This document shows, piece by piece, positions 27,601 through 56,699 of a stretch of 64,000 nt of DNA. Origin of the DNA: Strix aluco (Eukaryota; Chordata; Aves; Strigiformes; Strigidae); assembly GCF_031877795.1 (NCBI RefSeq), contig NC_133937.1, positions 18,255,501-18,319,500 on the forward strand. Direction: 5' to 3'. The position numbers and the translations under genes were made by a program. The notes under the pieces were generated by a model, which searched no databases, was not told where the DNA came from, and saw nothing but the letters and a program-made list of their open reading frames with translations. Numbering within the stretch: the stretch's first letter is position 1; every line of letters begins with the position of its first letter.

Positions 27601-30600
27601 TGTTTCTTCTTTTATGAGACAGGCTAGTTTTGAAAATCTGCAAAGAGAAGGGTGCCTTTTATTTCTGGCAGAATGTGTGGGATTTGAAAAGCAGGGAGAG
27701 GAAGATCAAATGGTGCACCGGGGTTTCACCAATTTGTTTGAATTTGTCTGTCCTACTCCTCTAGCTGGATCATCTACGTAGTTAAAGATCCGTGGTGCTG
27801 GTTCTAGTGCCCCTTTTTGCTTTTGCACATAAACACAATTCCACAGAAACCTCCTATCAATGCTAGCTACCCTCTCTAGACATGTCAGTTTAAGAGTGGC
27901 ACAGCACCCAGCCCAGCAACCCAAAGTTGCTTGAGCAGTATACTGTCTTCCTCCATTAGAAAGTGGAAATTGTGCCCAACTACGAATTTTTTTAATGTCA
28001 GTGGTGATACCTGAATGCCCGCCTTCCTCTCTCCTAATGAATATGGTAGCTATCCTAGTTAGAAAACTGCATGAAGTAAAGCCCAGTTTCCTCCTGATTC
28101 ATATTTCAGTTTCAAAATCCAAAGCCAGATATCTATCCTACGGTTGGCAATCTGAAACGAGTAAGCTCACGCCATACACTCCTCCCAAGCCTTTTCACCA
28201 CATGAAGGCAGCAGTCAAGTACTTTAATACAAAACACGAGACTTGACAGACTTGTAACCCTAACCACAGTTTCGACTTTGTTTCTTTCCCAGGCAGTAAC
28301 TACAGAAGAGTGCTGCAGAACTGGCTTGGTGAAACAGTGCCCGCTGACACGTGGAAGGCCGTCTAAAATGCCTGCACTCTCCTTCCCAGTTTTGCACAAG
28401 CAAGAGAGGAAATGTAGGTAGGTGTAGAAAACCCCCAAGGCAGACATGAATCAAGAGAAGTGTTAACCACAAGTAGCTCTTTCTTCAGTGAGTGTATGTC
28501 AGTTCCCAACAGCAAGCTGGAGTCAGTACGCACAAAAATTATACACTATAATACTTGGAGCCTGCAGGAATCAGCTACACCAAGCCCCAGTCTAACTCTA
28601 ATGACTTGGGAAAATCAGTGCAGTAGCAGTGACCTTGCATGGAACTGGACTATTTTTCAAAACAGACTTTTTATACAGCAATGTAGCTTTCAGCAGTGGG
28701 GTTGGTGTGGGGAGGGGGGAGGAGGGAGGGGTGCAGAATAGAACTGTTTTCTTGCATTAGTGGCTCATTCAAACTGCGTTTCCTTCCTCCTGCTTCTACT
28801 TTTCCAGAGGCTGGATTTGATTCTTAATGTGGTATCACATGAATCCTAGACTGAAGGGAGCCTAAATCATGCTGACCAAGTTTGTTCAAAGGTAGTAGAG
28901 AAAGATCAGCTACAACAATAAATTATAAAGCTAATATATTAAATCCTGTTAAGTTTTAAGTGCAATGAGTTAACCTGCAGATACCCCTTACCTGTTGCAA
29001 ATAGCCAAAAATGTGGCATTTGAAGAATGCTTGCATTTCATTGTAATGGTAGCTAACACGATGCTGAATTTGTAACATGCTTTAACATGTTAAATCTGCT
29101 CTAAAAATAACTAATACAGAAATTTAATTAGCTTAATTCGGTGCTGAAAAAAATCTTAAAACCTGCCCATGGAACAGATTTCTTTGTTAAAAATAAGACA
29201 GAGCCCCACACAGTCACAGTATAATCCATTTATTAGCATAACTTGTGAGCCATTGGTGTTGATCCAGGGGACATGACAGTTTTGGCACTTAACTGATTTC
29301 AGAGGTACTCAGCCCCTGGTTAGTAGAAAGGGATTTTAATAGGACTGAGTAGGCTACTACACAAGCAAGTTTTTCTTCTTGATGTGGGAAATTAAATATT
29401 TTTCTGAACAAGTAAAAATACAGCCCAAGAGATGCGCATTGGTCCAAGTCACATTGCCTTGTTGCACAAGGAGCGACCCCAAGTTGGTTACCACCAGGTG
29501 CCATTCTGTTCCTTCTAGCTGCAAGAAACTCCCAGTGAGTCTATCAAGATGGTGTTAAATACCACAGTGCAGTTCATTTCTCAAAAGCTTTCATCTGATT
29601 GCTGAATATACACATAAAAATCTGTCTTCAAGTGGTTGATGGATCACTGCAGCTTTTTTTGGGGTGAAGAGACTTCAGGATATTGGCTTCAGAAAGGAAG
29701 GCAGACAGACCCACCTCTTACCCCTGAGATAGCAAATATCTGTGTTCCTGGTTCCTCACCAGTGCCTCCACTAATATGTTTGAGAAACTGATCTGTTATT
29801 CTCTGCTACAAGCATACAAGGATTACAAGGGTAATCGACATCCTGTCCAGGTTAATAAACAGCTGCCTGATTAATTACAGCATAGAACATAATTCATAGA
29901 AATCATCAGAACAGTGGTCAGCTACAGGAAAGGGATAAATCTCTAATCCATCTTCAGCTGGCCAAAGCCTGGACTGGTGTCAAGGCAGGGCTGATAGGGG
30001 TACCAGTGCAGACACTGCATGTCAGGAAGACACTGGCACTGGGTCAGTCTTTGTAGAGCACTGGGGTATTCCCTCAAAGAGGGATACCTGGAGCACTAAT
30101 AGCTGCTCCTTAGACCCTTTCCATAGCCATGTTTCTACTTCTGCCAATGCTTCCCTTTCTCATGTAACCAGCATGTGCCACACTGCTACAGGAAGTTGTC
30201 TCACAGCATCCACATGGCACAGTGCAGCCACCAGCAACGGTGTCTGAGCTCTTAGCTCCTGGAAATCGTGTGTTGTGCATTAGCCTTATCCAATGGACTA
30301 ATGCTGCGAAGACAGACTGTATCAGCCCTACAGGTACACCAGCCAAGGCAAAGCTCTACAGCTATTCAGATGCTCCCTGCCCAGAGCTGCGTTATGCTCC
30401 CCAAGCATACCTACAGCAATTGCTCTGGGCTCAGAGAGGCTGCTGCACCTGCCTGATGCACAGGGGGGAATTCACCTTGGCGGGTTTTCATCCCGTTGTA
30501 GCTAGGCTGCCACCAAGACCACACTAGCAAGTTTAAAGCTAGCTCCAACATACATACATAATACACATACAGCACTGAAATCACTTACAGCATTGCCTAC

Positions 30601-33600
30601 TATAGAAAATAATACTGAAAGTAATCAGCAGATGGCACAGCCTCCCCTGGCAAACTGCATTCAGTTCTGGTTACCAGAGCTTAAAGATCCAGCAGAAGGA
30701 GATGTTGTGAAGACACAGTCATCATGTTATCAGATATCTAGACAGTTTGGGTTGAAGAGAGACAGAGAAACCACAGTTTTAGAAAAGGGACTATCTCTAG
30801 AGTAATGAACAACAGAGAATATAAAGCCAGGCCCCTTATTTCCTCTCGTGGCTGAGAACACAAGGACAGATGGGATTCAATGAAAACAAAAGTCAATTAA
30901 TTCAGGAACCATAAAAAGAAATTATATGCTATGGAGAATAAAATTATATTGGTTCTCATTGCCAGAAAATATTGAGGCTGAGACCTTAGTTGGATTAAAT
31001 AGGGGATTAAACATTTATATGGAAGATGAAGGCTGGTTACCTTAAATAGTTTTTCGAAAGTTGGGGATATAAACTCTCACACTTTAGAAAAAAAAAAAAA
31101 AAAATCACAAAAGGATAGTGCATAATGTTTTTACAATACCTAGAGGACCAAGTACTTCTATTTTTAATTATAATAATAGTAATGCAAGTAATTAATTTAA
31201 ATGGGCCAAGAACAAAATTCCCCAAAAGGAAAGGTTGTTAAAACTTGTTTAGTACAAACTCACACATACTATCCTTTGAAACATCTGCTGCTGGCCAACT
31301 TTAGGTACAAAATGCAGTCCTAGGGCAGCTGAGTGCCGCTCATCCAACCATGCAGTCCCAGTAAGCCCTGGTGGCAAAGCACGTGAGTTTGGTTTGGGCC
31401 ACAATCCCAGTTTAAACAGTAAAGAGCAACAGTGGTGCTCTGAAACAGGTCAGGACAATTGAGGAGAGTATTGGCAGGCTTGCCTACAGTGACAGTAAAG
31501 TGTAAAAGTAGGCAAAGGAGATTGGATACTTCCTTCCCTCCTCCTGGCTCATGCAGAACTCACGGGGTGTTAATCACAAGGATTCTGACAGCTTTCATGG
31601 TGACAAGATCTAGGAGAAATATTTTGAACTAGAAAATGGGAATTTCAGAAGACAATGCCAGGCCTGCATCTCACCCGTGCTACGTGGTAATGTATTTTAA
31701 CTCCTGAATGTCAACCAGCTAAGTAGACTTGAGGAAATAAACTCATTGTTTCAATCCTTTGGGTGTTTCTGTGCCTGTTGGGGTTAGGGACATACACTGA
31801 AAGATCAAATCAGGTTAAACTAGAGATGTGACAGCACCCAAGGCACAGAAACTCCATTTGAGCTGCTGTAGCATGCTGGCTTGGGGAAGGCTGAAGGCAA
31901 AAGCCAAATCCCTCCATGTTTCCCAGACGGTACTGTTGCTGCCAGCATGGAACTTGGCATTTAATTCCCTGCAAGACCAGAGGTCTGTGACATAATTGCC
32001 CTCAGTCCTCCTGTCATTTTAATTCCTGAGAGATAAGGAGCAGTCTGCAGCTTGTGCCTTAGGGACTCTCTGCCAGCAGCTGTAGGACAACACAGCCAGT
32101 GTGGAGCCAAGCACAGCGCTGCCAAAAGATCAAGCCTGGCACTTTAAACAGGGTTATCAGCACAAGCTGCACTGCAGACATTCAGGCCCTCAAGAAGAGG
32201 CACAAACAGATCAGAACTGTCTCAAAGGCCAGTTTGCATGGGTTCTGACATTTCATGTTTTAAAGGTTCCTACAATTCTTTTTTAAAATAAGGTTTCCAA
32301 GCAGGATCTTTAAACAGACCATTGCAACACTGGTAACCCAACTTTCCTATAATCCCTAGAGAGGGTAAATGGAACTCTTTAGTTTAGCATTAACACAACA
32401 AAAATCATCTACCTAGCCAGATCAGCACCTTTACATTAAGCTGTTTTATAGAAGACAAATTAAAGCTTTAAGCAATCACTACTTATTGAATCCAAGGCAA
32501 TTTCTAGGACTCTGTCACCAGATGCCCTCTAATATGACATTGCTAATCCACGGGCTGTGCTCTGCCTCCTGTTCTTGCCTTGGCAATACCTAGGTACTGA
32601 ACACCTCAGTGCCTTGAGTGCAGACCTTCCAGACAGCAGTCCAGTGCCTGACCCAGTCATTGCCTACCCTACAGTGCATGAGCAAACCCAAAATATGCAC
32701 ATGTCCCATCCTGTATTATTACTCCACGTTCGGGTCCTTGGTTATACATCAAAGCTTACTGCCCCTGTTCCTGAGCAGACCCGTCTTTTCTCTGGCTTGT
32801 CTATACACAATGAGAAGACACTGTGCCCTGCACAACTGGTAATGCACTTAGCCCTTCTGTCTATTTTTATATTTTGCTACCTACTCGAGAATAATAATTA
32901 ACTTACAAAAGTGTTTAAGGCCTAAGAGGAAACTATGTTCATTTGTTCAGATGAGAGGGAAGGAAGAAATTGAAGTATTCAATCAATAACCCCTGCTTTC
33001 TCTCAGCATTATTTCTGTTCAGGCTGAGGACTACAGCTTGATGGCAGTGCTTGCATACCCTCGAGTTAAGCCAGTTTACTCCCACTGAGAAGAATGAAAA
33101 GAGAAATAGTGCAAAGAAGAGAAGAGAGGAAGCATAGCCCAGAGGTTGCAAGAATAGGACACACTTCAGGAAAGCCGGAAGCTGCTTTGCAGCACACTTG
33201 CTGTTTTACACAAGGAGCGAGTAATTTGCTTGAGGTTCATCTATACCCCAGGAGTATTTCCATTTTTCATGGGAGAACTGTGAACACAGAGATATTAAAG
33301 ACTAGCATCACAAATAAAGGGCAGCTAATAACTATGGTGAATAAAGGTACCAAGAGAAACTCCCCGCAGTGCTATTAAATCATGATTCAACACCTGAATA
33401 TTTGAGATTAACATTAGATTTGGATTTAAAGAAAAATAACATATCTATTCAGCCTTTTGAGGTCACATTTTTAAGTTCTTCGTAGTAATCACAAGGGCAA
33501 GAAAGCTATTGTCTCTTAAAAATTAAGATTTACTCTCACAGCAACACCTGATTCTAGAAGATGCTGCTTTAAGGAAAAAAAAAAAAAAACACAAAAAGAA

Positions 33601-34286
33601 ACACTATATTGAGAAAACAGCAATAAAACCACAGCATCTGGCAGCTGGAAATGTGTGATAGAGGATTACAGCAGGAGGGAGAAGCATCTCTTAGCAGGGA
33701 CAGACACTTTAAAGGGATCATATGGGAGGAGACCTACTATTCAGAAGAGAAAAGGTTCCCCCTAGGGACACAAGAGGGAAGGAAAAAAATCCAACTGTTG
33801 GCCTGTTCCTCAGCTCAGGTAAAATCTTCTGATTTCTGGAATTGAAGAGAGTTGTTATGAAAAAATATCTGAAGTTTTCCACTATGCCAGAGCCTGGTGC
33901 CCTCTTCCAAGCATCTCACCTCTCCCTGGAGTGTTTTTCAACTGTGCAAACATACAAAAACAGGAATAGATTTATAGAGGAAGGTATCTCTCCACTTCTA
34001 CCATTGTTGTGTGCCAGGGCAAAGGAACAAGTGTGATTACAGGACTCAGATAGTCAGAGCAACATAGACTTATTGTTCTTACTAGTGTGCACCTGCTTTC
34101 TCTGCTCAGAGATTATGGACTAAAGTGAAAACAAAGGCTTTAAAGAATCAACCATAACTGTTTTTCTCCCAGTTCTACAGTCTAATGACAAAATAAATCT
34201 CCATCAGTCACAGGTCAGAAGCCACAGCCTTCTGCTGCTGCAGGGCAAAAGGACCATACATTGAAGTTCCTAGAGTTCAGACATTT
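18691..34286. other. Intergenic interval between ZSWIM8 promoter and PRSS12-like gene
   Basis: About 15.6 kb. The right edge must hold the 3' UTR of the PRSS12-like gene. The rest is AT-rich with no exon I recognise. Local features are a perfect inverted repeat with paired E-box cores (20728-20747), a GC-richer patch at about 21260-21480 with open frames on both strands, an unexplained 124-codon minus-strand frame (19978-20352), and a poly-A run at 31086-31103. Confidence 0.6.
20728..20747. repeat. Inverted repeat with two E-box cores
   Basis: gagcacct and aggtgctc are exact reverse complements separated by four bases (gctc). The arms carry CACCTG and CAGGTG E-box cores. It is a short hairpin with no T-run, and a chance occurrence is possible. 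Confidence 0.6.
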
Positions 34287-49461
<15,175 letters not shown>

Positions 49462-49479
49462 CCTTCCACTACAAAGTGG

Positions 49480-50080
49480 GCAGAAGCTTCTTCAAGCATC
49501 ACGTTCTCTCGCTCAGCTGCTGCCTCCTCCCCGGGCTCTGCCGCTGGGTTTCCCCGCGAGCAGGGCACTAGCCGCTCCGCACCGGAGGGAGCGGGATGCC
49601 TCTTCCATTTCTGTGCAGGGAAAGGGATGGAAGGGAAGGGGTCAAAGTTCCCAGCAGCATCTTAGAATTTCACTTTCCCCTTCCTCTCCCCACCTCTTCT
49701 TGATTCTTCTCTTCAGAAAGGGGAAAAGGAGGGGAGGGAAATGAGGGAGGAGAACATGTCCCACAATTTCTCTAGCACCCTTATCGGCAGGAGGAGGCAG
49801 GCGCGGGCGGGTGGGGCGCTGCCCTCAGCCTGCTCCCGCACCCCCGTCCCCTCCCTTTTCCCCAGCCTCTCCCCGCGCCCCGGGTACGGGCTGCTCCCTG
49901 CCTCCTGCCCCTGCCCCGCTCTGCTCCTGCCCCTGCCCCCGCCTTCCCACAGCCGCCTCGTCCTTCTCCTCCCCCGCGGCACCAAGGCTACAGCTACGCC
50001 TGGGAGCTGGGCTGCGTCCTGCCGCAAACCTCCAGCTACAAAACTGGGAAAGGAAACGGCTTGTGCGCGCACACTTGCCA
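49480..50080 (-). promoter_or_regulatory. GC-rich promoter region of the PRSS12-like gene
   Basis: A clear rise in G+C with CpG and C-rich tracts directly upstream of the signal-peptide exon, in otherwise AT-rich DNA. It probably holds the 5' UTR and transcription start. No TATA box is obvious. The open frames running through it on both strands are compositional and were not called. Confidence 0.55.
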
Positions 50081-53000
50081 GAGATTAGACTTGTTGGAAG
50101 GAATCTGGACTTTATCCCCCCACTGCTGCCTCCTCGATTAGCTGCTCGCAGCTTCCGGAGGTCAAACTCTCATCAGATTTGAACCCAGAAAACTTTACGT
50201 TAAGCAGCTTCCAGATGTCCCCATGGAAAACCCACAGGTGGCACAGCCCTCTCCAGGGTGCATTCCCAGTTCTCAGCCCTGCATCTTGCCATCATGAGTA
50301 TTGCCTCCAGAGACCTTTTCTATCAAGTGTTTCCTTGGCCTTGGGCTGTAAAGCTATTTTCACTCGACTGGCTAGGATGCTTTCCAGAGGGTTGATCATT
50401 ATTGTATTGCTATGAACAATTCTATGGGGTTTTTTAGTGCTTTTGGCTTACTGCTTATGAACTAGGGTTAGAGGCTACAACAAAAGTTTTAAACATTATT
50501 AAATCTAAGAAGGGAATTCATCCATTTGAAGCTGTTCAATCTTGGGAATTTTTTTACACGTTCTCTGTGCTGCTCCTCAGCTCAGCCTAATGGGCATTTC
50601 CTGTATCTATGTTCTGATTTTGGAGAGATTAACTCCTGGTGTTCTGCAGCATGAAACATGAAGGTCACCTTAAGAAATGAGCTCACTTCTGGCAAAGTCT
50701 GCTGAGCAGCATTTCCAGAGACACCTTCAGCATAAAAACAAGGAATGGGCTGATAAAAAAATCCATTGGCTTGACAAAAAACCCTCTTTTTTTCTTCCCT
50801 CACTTACTGCCCATTACTCACTTCACATGACAGTTTTGTGTTGCCTCATCCTCAGCCACTCATCAAATGCAAGGAAATTCTGCTACACGTTGGATCTTTC
50901 ACAGGAGTCACTGAGTGGTAGGAGAGCACCCTTTCTAGAGTGGATTTGTACCACAGTGCATTCTGGACACAGTGCATTTGGCCAAGAATTACACTCAGTT
51001 AATCAGGAGCAAATCTATATCCTTGTAGCGGGGGAGGCAGATCATCAGGGCAACAGAAGATGGAAATAGCTTAGATGCTACAACACAGTAACTCTCAAGC
51101 AGCACTGGCAGAAAGGAGCAAAATGAAAATATGGGAATGTGTTGGAATTTAGAACTGCTTACTCCAGTGAAAACACAAGGAAAGAATATACCAGAGTCAG
51201 GAACAGAATATCTACTGGCATTCAGACAAATCTGATCCTTAGTCAGCAGCAGAGAGGTGGTTGATGCCCCTTCAGCAGTCCCATAAGACACTCACTTATT
51301 TAGCCCTCTTAACACATACTAATAGGGTTTAAAACCTCTAGCAAAAGCCGGTACTGGACATCTTTCACAGTAGCTTGTAAATAGCTTCCCTCTCAAGGCA
51401 AGGCTTTCCTAGATAAAGTGATTTCCTAGATAAAGAGATTTTAAAGGAAACACAGGCCAGTGCCCCAGAAGGAACAGAAGTCCGAGTTTGTTGGACTGAC
51501 AAACTGTGCAAAGATGGGGGGTTTTGCAGTTGTCTCCTCTGTGGCGGGTCCTCTTTTGGAACTATTTCCTTCTTGCCAAGACTCCTCCTGGTTTTCTGGC
51601 ACATGTAGTGTCATTTTCTTGAAAGAGGTGGATCTCAGATTCTCAAAAGCTCCTCATGGCTACATGGCCCTCTCCAAGGTGGAGAGGAAGAACAAGAAGG
51701 AAATTATACCAATATAACTACAGCAGTTTACACAGGTAACGTATCTAAAGATCAGGTAAAACAGATCTTGAACTTTGTGTGGGCAAGTTTGAAATAGTTG
51801 TAAATATCTTAAGTCCACTATTTAACACAAATCACCTTCTCACCCTGACATAAGCACAGTTCTACAATAAGTAGTCTATGATTCCCTACAGTCTTTCTGC
51901 CTTGATTTTTCCAAATTATTCTGTACTGACCCTTATGAACAAGAAATACTATCTTCTACAATGTTCTTGGCTCTCTGGAATTCAACCTATTTCTCCTGAA
52001 CTGTCAGGACTACTATTCATCAAAACCAGATGAAATAAATATCAATGCTTCCTCCATAAGAGATCTTCAGTGAAAGCCTAAAAAGAGAGGTGGTTAATAG
52101 CAATCATATCCAGAACTGGTCTAATACTCAAGCTGTAAGGAACAGGAGTAAGATCAAGGAATTCCAGCAGATTTGCTTAAATCCTGTAAATCCGACTTAA
52201 GAGGGTAGAACAGCTAGTCAGCTTTTGTTTAATTCTTTCCCCAGGTCTCTGCAGCTTCTTAACCAGTGGGCTCAGCACCAGAACCCAGTTTTCTTTTATT
52301 CCCCAGTAACAGCATCATAGGGTGGTAACAAACCCTGAACTCAGAGAGGACAGTGTCACTCACTGCAGTTACGCACATGAACTATTAATGGAATGATCCC
52401 CAATATGAGCATGTCACAGAACGCGTTTAAACACGCAATACAAGCTTAACAGTGAGATACAGGGAAACGGCAGCAGCTCAAATTGCCAAGAACAATCAGT
52501 AACTGGAGGTTTTTTGGTTACAGCATGGGATCCTGAGAAGCACTGTAAAATCTGGGTGCATTTGAAAAGCATTCTCTTTCCTTCCTTCTTCCTCCAAACA
52601 AATGCATTTCTTTAAGGACTGGAAAACCTTAGCATAGTAATTTCAAGCTTACATTGACATGTAAAAGATCAGAAAAAAACCCAAATAACTCAACTTGTGA
52701 AGCTAACTGTGAAGCAGTAAAATAAAAAAATGGCTGTCCAGATTAGTGGGAGCTGTGCAAAACTTCCAAGTAAAAACAGAACAAAAAAGTGTTAGTTTCT
52801 CTGTTGCAGCCTCTTACATAGACAGTTCTTCACAGGCACTACAATTTGGTACATTTAGCACATCTGCTAGACTAAGAGATGCAAAACTACACTTGTATTT
52901 TAAGGTTTAATACAAAGAAAGAAAACCATCATCAACAGAAGTCAATTCAGAATTCATTGGTCCCTCACTCCCAACTTAGCTTGTCTCCTTCAGAAACAAA

Positions 53001-54057
53001 GAATCAGCAAGTAGCTCTCCTTTTCAGAGAGCATCTTTTGGACTGAAAATCCAAAATGTCATAGAACCAAAGCGTTTTCTCAAACTCAGATGTGGACATC
53101 ATGTTCTTACTCACTCCAAGTCCTCTGAAAGACCCAGTTATGCCATAATAGCAATAACAGAATAGGCTACCCTGTGGGATAAGCCACTAATGAGCCATTG
53201 TAACAGTTAAACGAAAATGGCCTCAGTAACTTGAAAGCATACACTTGACCAGTATTTATGTGATGAACAGAAATCAGTCTGGGGCTCCCGAGAAGTCAGC
53301 TCCAGCTCCATGCAAACTCTAGTCACATGTGGGTAGTCACAGTCTGTGTGCTCCTGACTTCCCTCTTACTCTGCTTTTTCTTTATGCCCAAGAATTAGTG
53401 ATATAAATGGTTATATCATTAGTTCTCTGAGGCACTGCATTTTTCTTACCAAATAGGTACTGGTCCTAAAACAATAGGGACCTGCCTGCAGTTTTGTGGT
53501 ACTCCAGTGAAAAAAAAAATCAAAACAAATAATTAATTACATTATTTCAGTATCAGTCCATGCTTGAACCTTCTCGTCCCCTTTTAGCTTTTTTACCAAA
53601 ACAATGGAGCATTTTTTGTGGCTTATGAGTTGCTCAAGCCAAACAAGAGTTTTACATTATTTTATTATAGTACAGACAACATAATGGATTTGACATGGCA
53701 CCATATCTGTCCCACCTGCAAGTCAGAGGGCCTAAATCACAAGCTTCTATGTTAAAGTTACATTTGATCCTTACCAATGTATTGCGTTTTAACAAGGTAT
53801 TTTGCTGGAGATTACTTCCTCATTCTACAGCCTTCTTGTACAGCAGCAGGAATTAAAAAAATTTTAAGAGGAACCAAATTGCGTATACATATGTGTAGGA
53901 GTACGAGTCATGAGATTACTATCAATTTTAAATTGTCTCAATGTCTGGGCCTGAGCACTTTTTGATAGCAGCTCAGAAGTTAGGCAGGAAGCTCATACAT
54001 GAGGAAAAGTCACCCCCTAACTGTTGGAAAAGGCATTTACATGCATTGCTAGAAGAC
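50081..54057. other. Intergenic interval between PRSS12-like gene and CHCHD1
   Basis: About 4 kb between the PRSS12-like promoter island and the distal CHCHD1 polyadenylation signal. AT-rich; the open frames are 60-130 codons, none similar to a protein I know. I see nothing else in it. Confidence 0.6.
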
Positions 54058-54063
54058 TTTATT
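54058..54063 (-). terminator. Canonical AATAAA polyadenylation signal for CHCHD1
   Basis: On the minus strand this reads GAAATAAAGTC, about 270 nt after the CHCHD1 stop. It would give a 3' UTR of about 290 nt and is the better of two candidates. Confidence 0.6.
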
Positions 54064-54319
54064 TCACAGTGAGGGCCTGACTCCACACTGTGGCTAGTTG
54101 AAGAGCACACTTCAGAAATCCTAAGACCACAAGACCCAAGAACCTCATGAACAAAGTCAGCTGATGGTCAAGATGGGTGGTTTTTGCTCTGGAAACAGAT
54201 ATGTGGTCAAGATCCATACAGCAGCGCTGACAGATACCACCTGACATCAAATGCTCACTCAAGTTTACTTTTTACTTTTTTGCCAAAGATACCAATTTTA
54301 ATTGCTTGTCTTCAGTCCC

Positions 54320-54325
54320 TTTAAT
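54320..54325 (-). terminator. Proximal ATTAAA polyadenylation signal for CHCHD1
   Basis: ATTAAA begins eight bases after the CHCHD1 stop codon. If used, the 3' UTR would be only about 30-45 nt. Whether the proximal or the distal signal is used cannot be told from sequence. Confidence 0.4.
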
Positions 54326-54333
54326 AAAGCACA

Positions 54334-54444
54334 TTATACATAACGTGTGATCTGAGGAAACCTCCTCAGGAGCGTGTTCACTTTGCTTGAAGTTAAGTTT
54401 TCCCTGGATGACGGGATGTTCTCATTTTGATTCTTGCGCTCTTT
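54334..54444 (-). CDS. CHCHD1: CHCHD1 exon 3 (C-terminus and stop)
   Basis: Strong acceptor (TTTTTCTCTTTCAG). Encodes 36 residues beginning KERKNQNEN and ending [12 protein letters not shown], then TAA. This aligns with the lysine/leucine-rich tail of human CHCHD1 (KLNKLL-RFP). It is too short to stand out as an open frame and was found by splice-phase continuation. Confidence 0.88.
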   Translation of the reverse strand, partial: KERKNQNENIPSSRENLTSSKVNTLLRRFPQITRYV

Positions 54445-56699
54445 CTGAAAGAGAAAAAGAAATCTCAAAATATTACCTCTGCTTATTTGCAGAGCTGATG
54501 CTCACCCCCAAAGACTACTACTAATTGTACTGGGATGTTTCTTTCAGATGAATGCTATTTCTTTAAGGAACACTTACAGTAGCACTTGGCTCAATACTCA
54601 CCAGGCTTTCAAAAGCTGATGACCTTTAAATGATGTAACTGACTGACATCTTGCAAAGATGATATTATTCCATATTCTTCATTAACAATATTATAAACTT
54701 ATAGCAACAACTCAGATTTTTTCTTTTTACGTTCTGTTATTCAATTTGATTCTTTGTAATCTACCAAATAAATTGTGGACAATTTTTTATTTATGCAACA
54801 GTAAATGACTATTTATTAAACGATGGTACTGTTAAAAAAAAATTGAAACCTGAAATCAGTTTAAGGAGAAGTTTAGTATATATACTTACCTTTAGTCTGC
54901 TTTTGAAACTGACTTGATTTCAAGTTTATCATACAGCTGGAAACCTCTAATTTCCAAGCAATATGAAATTTATTTTTCAAGAAAATGTATAGCCTTCAAA
55001 GAAACAGCCTTAAAGAAGTCCTAATTTTCAGAGAATTGAGAACAGCTGTAACTACCCCCATGTATCCTGAAAATTCTGTTTGTTATGAGGATTACTGAAA
55101 CTACTGGTTATGTCTCTACCACCTTGTCTCCACCCTCACCCCTGCAAGCACAGAACTATTTACAGATTTATGACGGATTGGAATTTGGGAATCCTAACTC
55201 ACCACTTTCTCCCACTGTCTAGATAATGCAGGTATTGGATTGGCACCCAAGTCAGCTATTTCTTAATTCTATGAATCAGACCAGTTGCAGAAACCTACCT
55301 ACACTGTACATCTATCTCCCCAATTACAATATAATCCACATCTCGCACCATACAAATCAGTTCTACTTAACAGCTCCAAATTGTGCACTCATTCAGAACT
55401 ATCGTATCATATGGAGAAGAACAGTGACTGTTATTACTTCATTAGGCCTGAAGCTCTAGAGATTAAAAACTGGAAGAAATCAGAAGAAGGGGCCTAGGTC
55501 AGTGTCAATTGAGAGCAACTGAGCTCTACTTCAAGAATTTGACAACACAAAAAGGACTGGATGGGACTATTGTTTCATCCCTAGTTATAACATACCAAAC
55601 ATCCAGTCCCTTCCTACAGTCCTTTATTTTCATTCTAATTTAATTTAATTTTAACTTAACTGCTGCATTCAAAAAGGAAGGATTGCACATTTGATCTACA
55701 CCATCCTGCATCAAATGGGTTACCACCACCAAATGGGTTACCACCACCAATCAAACTGTTCAGAGAACATTATTACTACAAAATTATTACACAGAAAAAG
55801 TGATTGGGTGTTTCTTCCTTCCCTACTACTAGCCTTTAAGAACACAAAAGAGGCCTTAGTTACTTCTGCCTTTGCCACGCAGTCATGGAACATCCGGATC
55901 TCCTCGGCACAAGCTGTATCGTTGAAGTCATTCTGTTTCCAGCAGGCCATCATTACCGACATCTCCGTAATGCACGTTGCCTCTAGAAGGGAAAGACACA
56001 ACCAAAAACCTCAGGTGTTTGGGATTTCATGCTAACAGCCTCCGCAGTGCACGAACCTCCAGAGAGAAGTTTAAGGTGGGGTAGAAGCAGGTGAGAAAAA
56101 ACAACAGTAAAGTAAAGATCTCACCTTTGCTTTGTGTAGAGAAGATGTTGCTGCTAGCACAAAGATTAGCACCATTGCTGCCATCACACCTGACTGAGTT
56201 CTAAAGGTAAATGCTTTGTTGAGGCGTAACAAAGCGTTTTACATGTGTGATTCGCATACGGAGTACCACAAGACACAAATTTAGGGCTGCTGTATGAGAA
56301 AGCAATCTTTCCAAAAGAACCCGTGTGCTAATTCTACGGCCCAAGCCAGAGCCCTTCCCCACCGCCGCCCTGGCGCTTCCGAGCATCAACTCGACCCAGC
56401 CCTGGCACCACCGTGACCCTTTCCAGGGCGAAGCCGCCGGAGAGCAGCGGGACAGCTCCCACCGGTGGCAGGTCTACCCCTCAAGGGCTGGGGGCCTCGT
56501 CCCCCGCCGTTCCTCCCCGGGGAGGGGGCATTTAACGGCCTGGCACCGGGAACTCACCTCCCGCCTGCTCCCTGCGGTTCGCTACCTTGTTGGCCAGCAC
56601 CAGCGGCCGGGTAGAGCGAAGAACCGGGGGCCGCTTCTTCTGCCGCCACTGCCCGGAAACCCAGCGGATGACCCAGGCCGGGTACACGGGCGCCGCCAT
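54334..56699 (-). CDS. CHCHD1: CHCHD1, small mitoribosomal subunit protein mS37 (3 exons)
   Basis: Exons 56699-56558, 55982-55864 and 54444-54334 join to 372 nt, 123 residues plus stop (human CHCHD1 is 118). The centre is near-identical to human: [18 protein letters not shown] followed by [11 protein letters not shown]. These form the twin CX9C pairs that are oxidised into a helical hairpin by the MIA40 pathway. The protein belongs to the small subunit of the mitochondrial ribosome. The basic N-terminus (RPLVLANKV) matches the family; the C-terminus is looser but keeps the K-N-LL-RFP pattern. The start ATG has A at -3 and G at +4. Splice phases are 1 and 0. The gene sits about 5 kb upstream of, and co-oriented with, the neurotrypsin-like gene. 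Confidence 0.96.
55713..55748. repeat. Two-copy 18-bp repeat in CHCHD1 intron 2
   Basis: The unit aaatgggttaccaccacc is repeated exactly at 55713 and 55731. It is intronic; the apparent repeated peptide on the plus strand is not considered coding. Confidence 0.85.
55864..55982 (-). CDS. CHCHD1: CHCHD1 exon 2 (twin CX9C)
   Basis: Encodes both CX9C motifs, each with exactly nine residues between cysteines. Acceptor CCCTTCTAG; donor GAA|GTAACT, which is weaker than consensus, but the reading continues in phase to exon 3. Confidence 0.95.
56558..56699 (-). CDS. CHCHD1: CHCHD1 exon 1 (residues 1-48)
   Basis: Starts [13 protein letters not shown] and ends in ANRREQAG plus one base of a Glu codon, with donor GGAG|GTGAGT. 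It lies inside a CpG island. The sequence at the start codon, AACATGGCGGC, also fits a YY1 site, a common arrangement in genes for mitochondrial proteins. Confidence 0.94.

Noticed and set aside
55691-56035. 114-codon plus-strand frame over CHCHD1 exon 2
   Set aside because: Antisense shadow of a conserved exon, including the 18-bp repeat. No similarity of its own.
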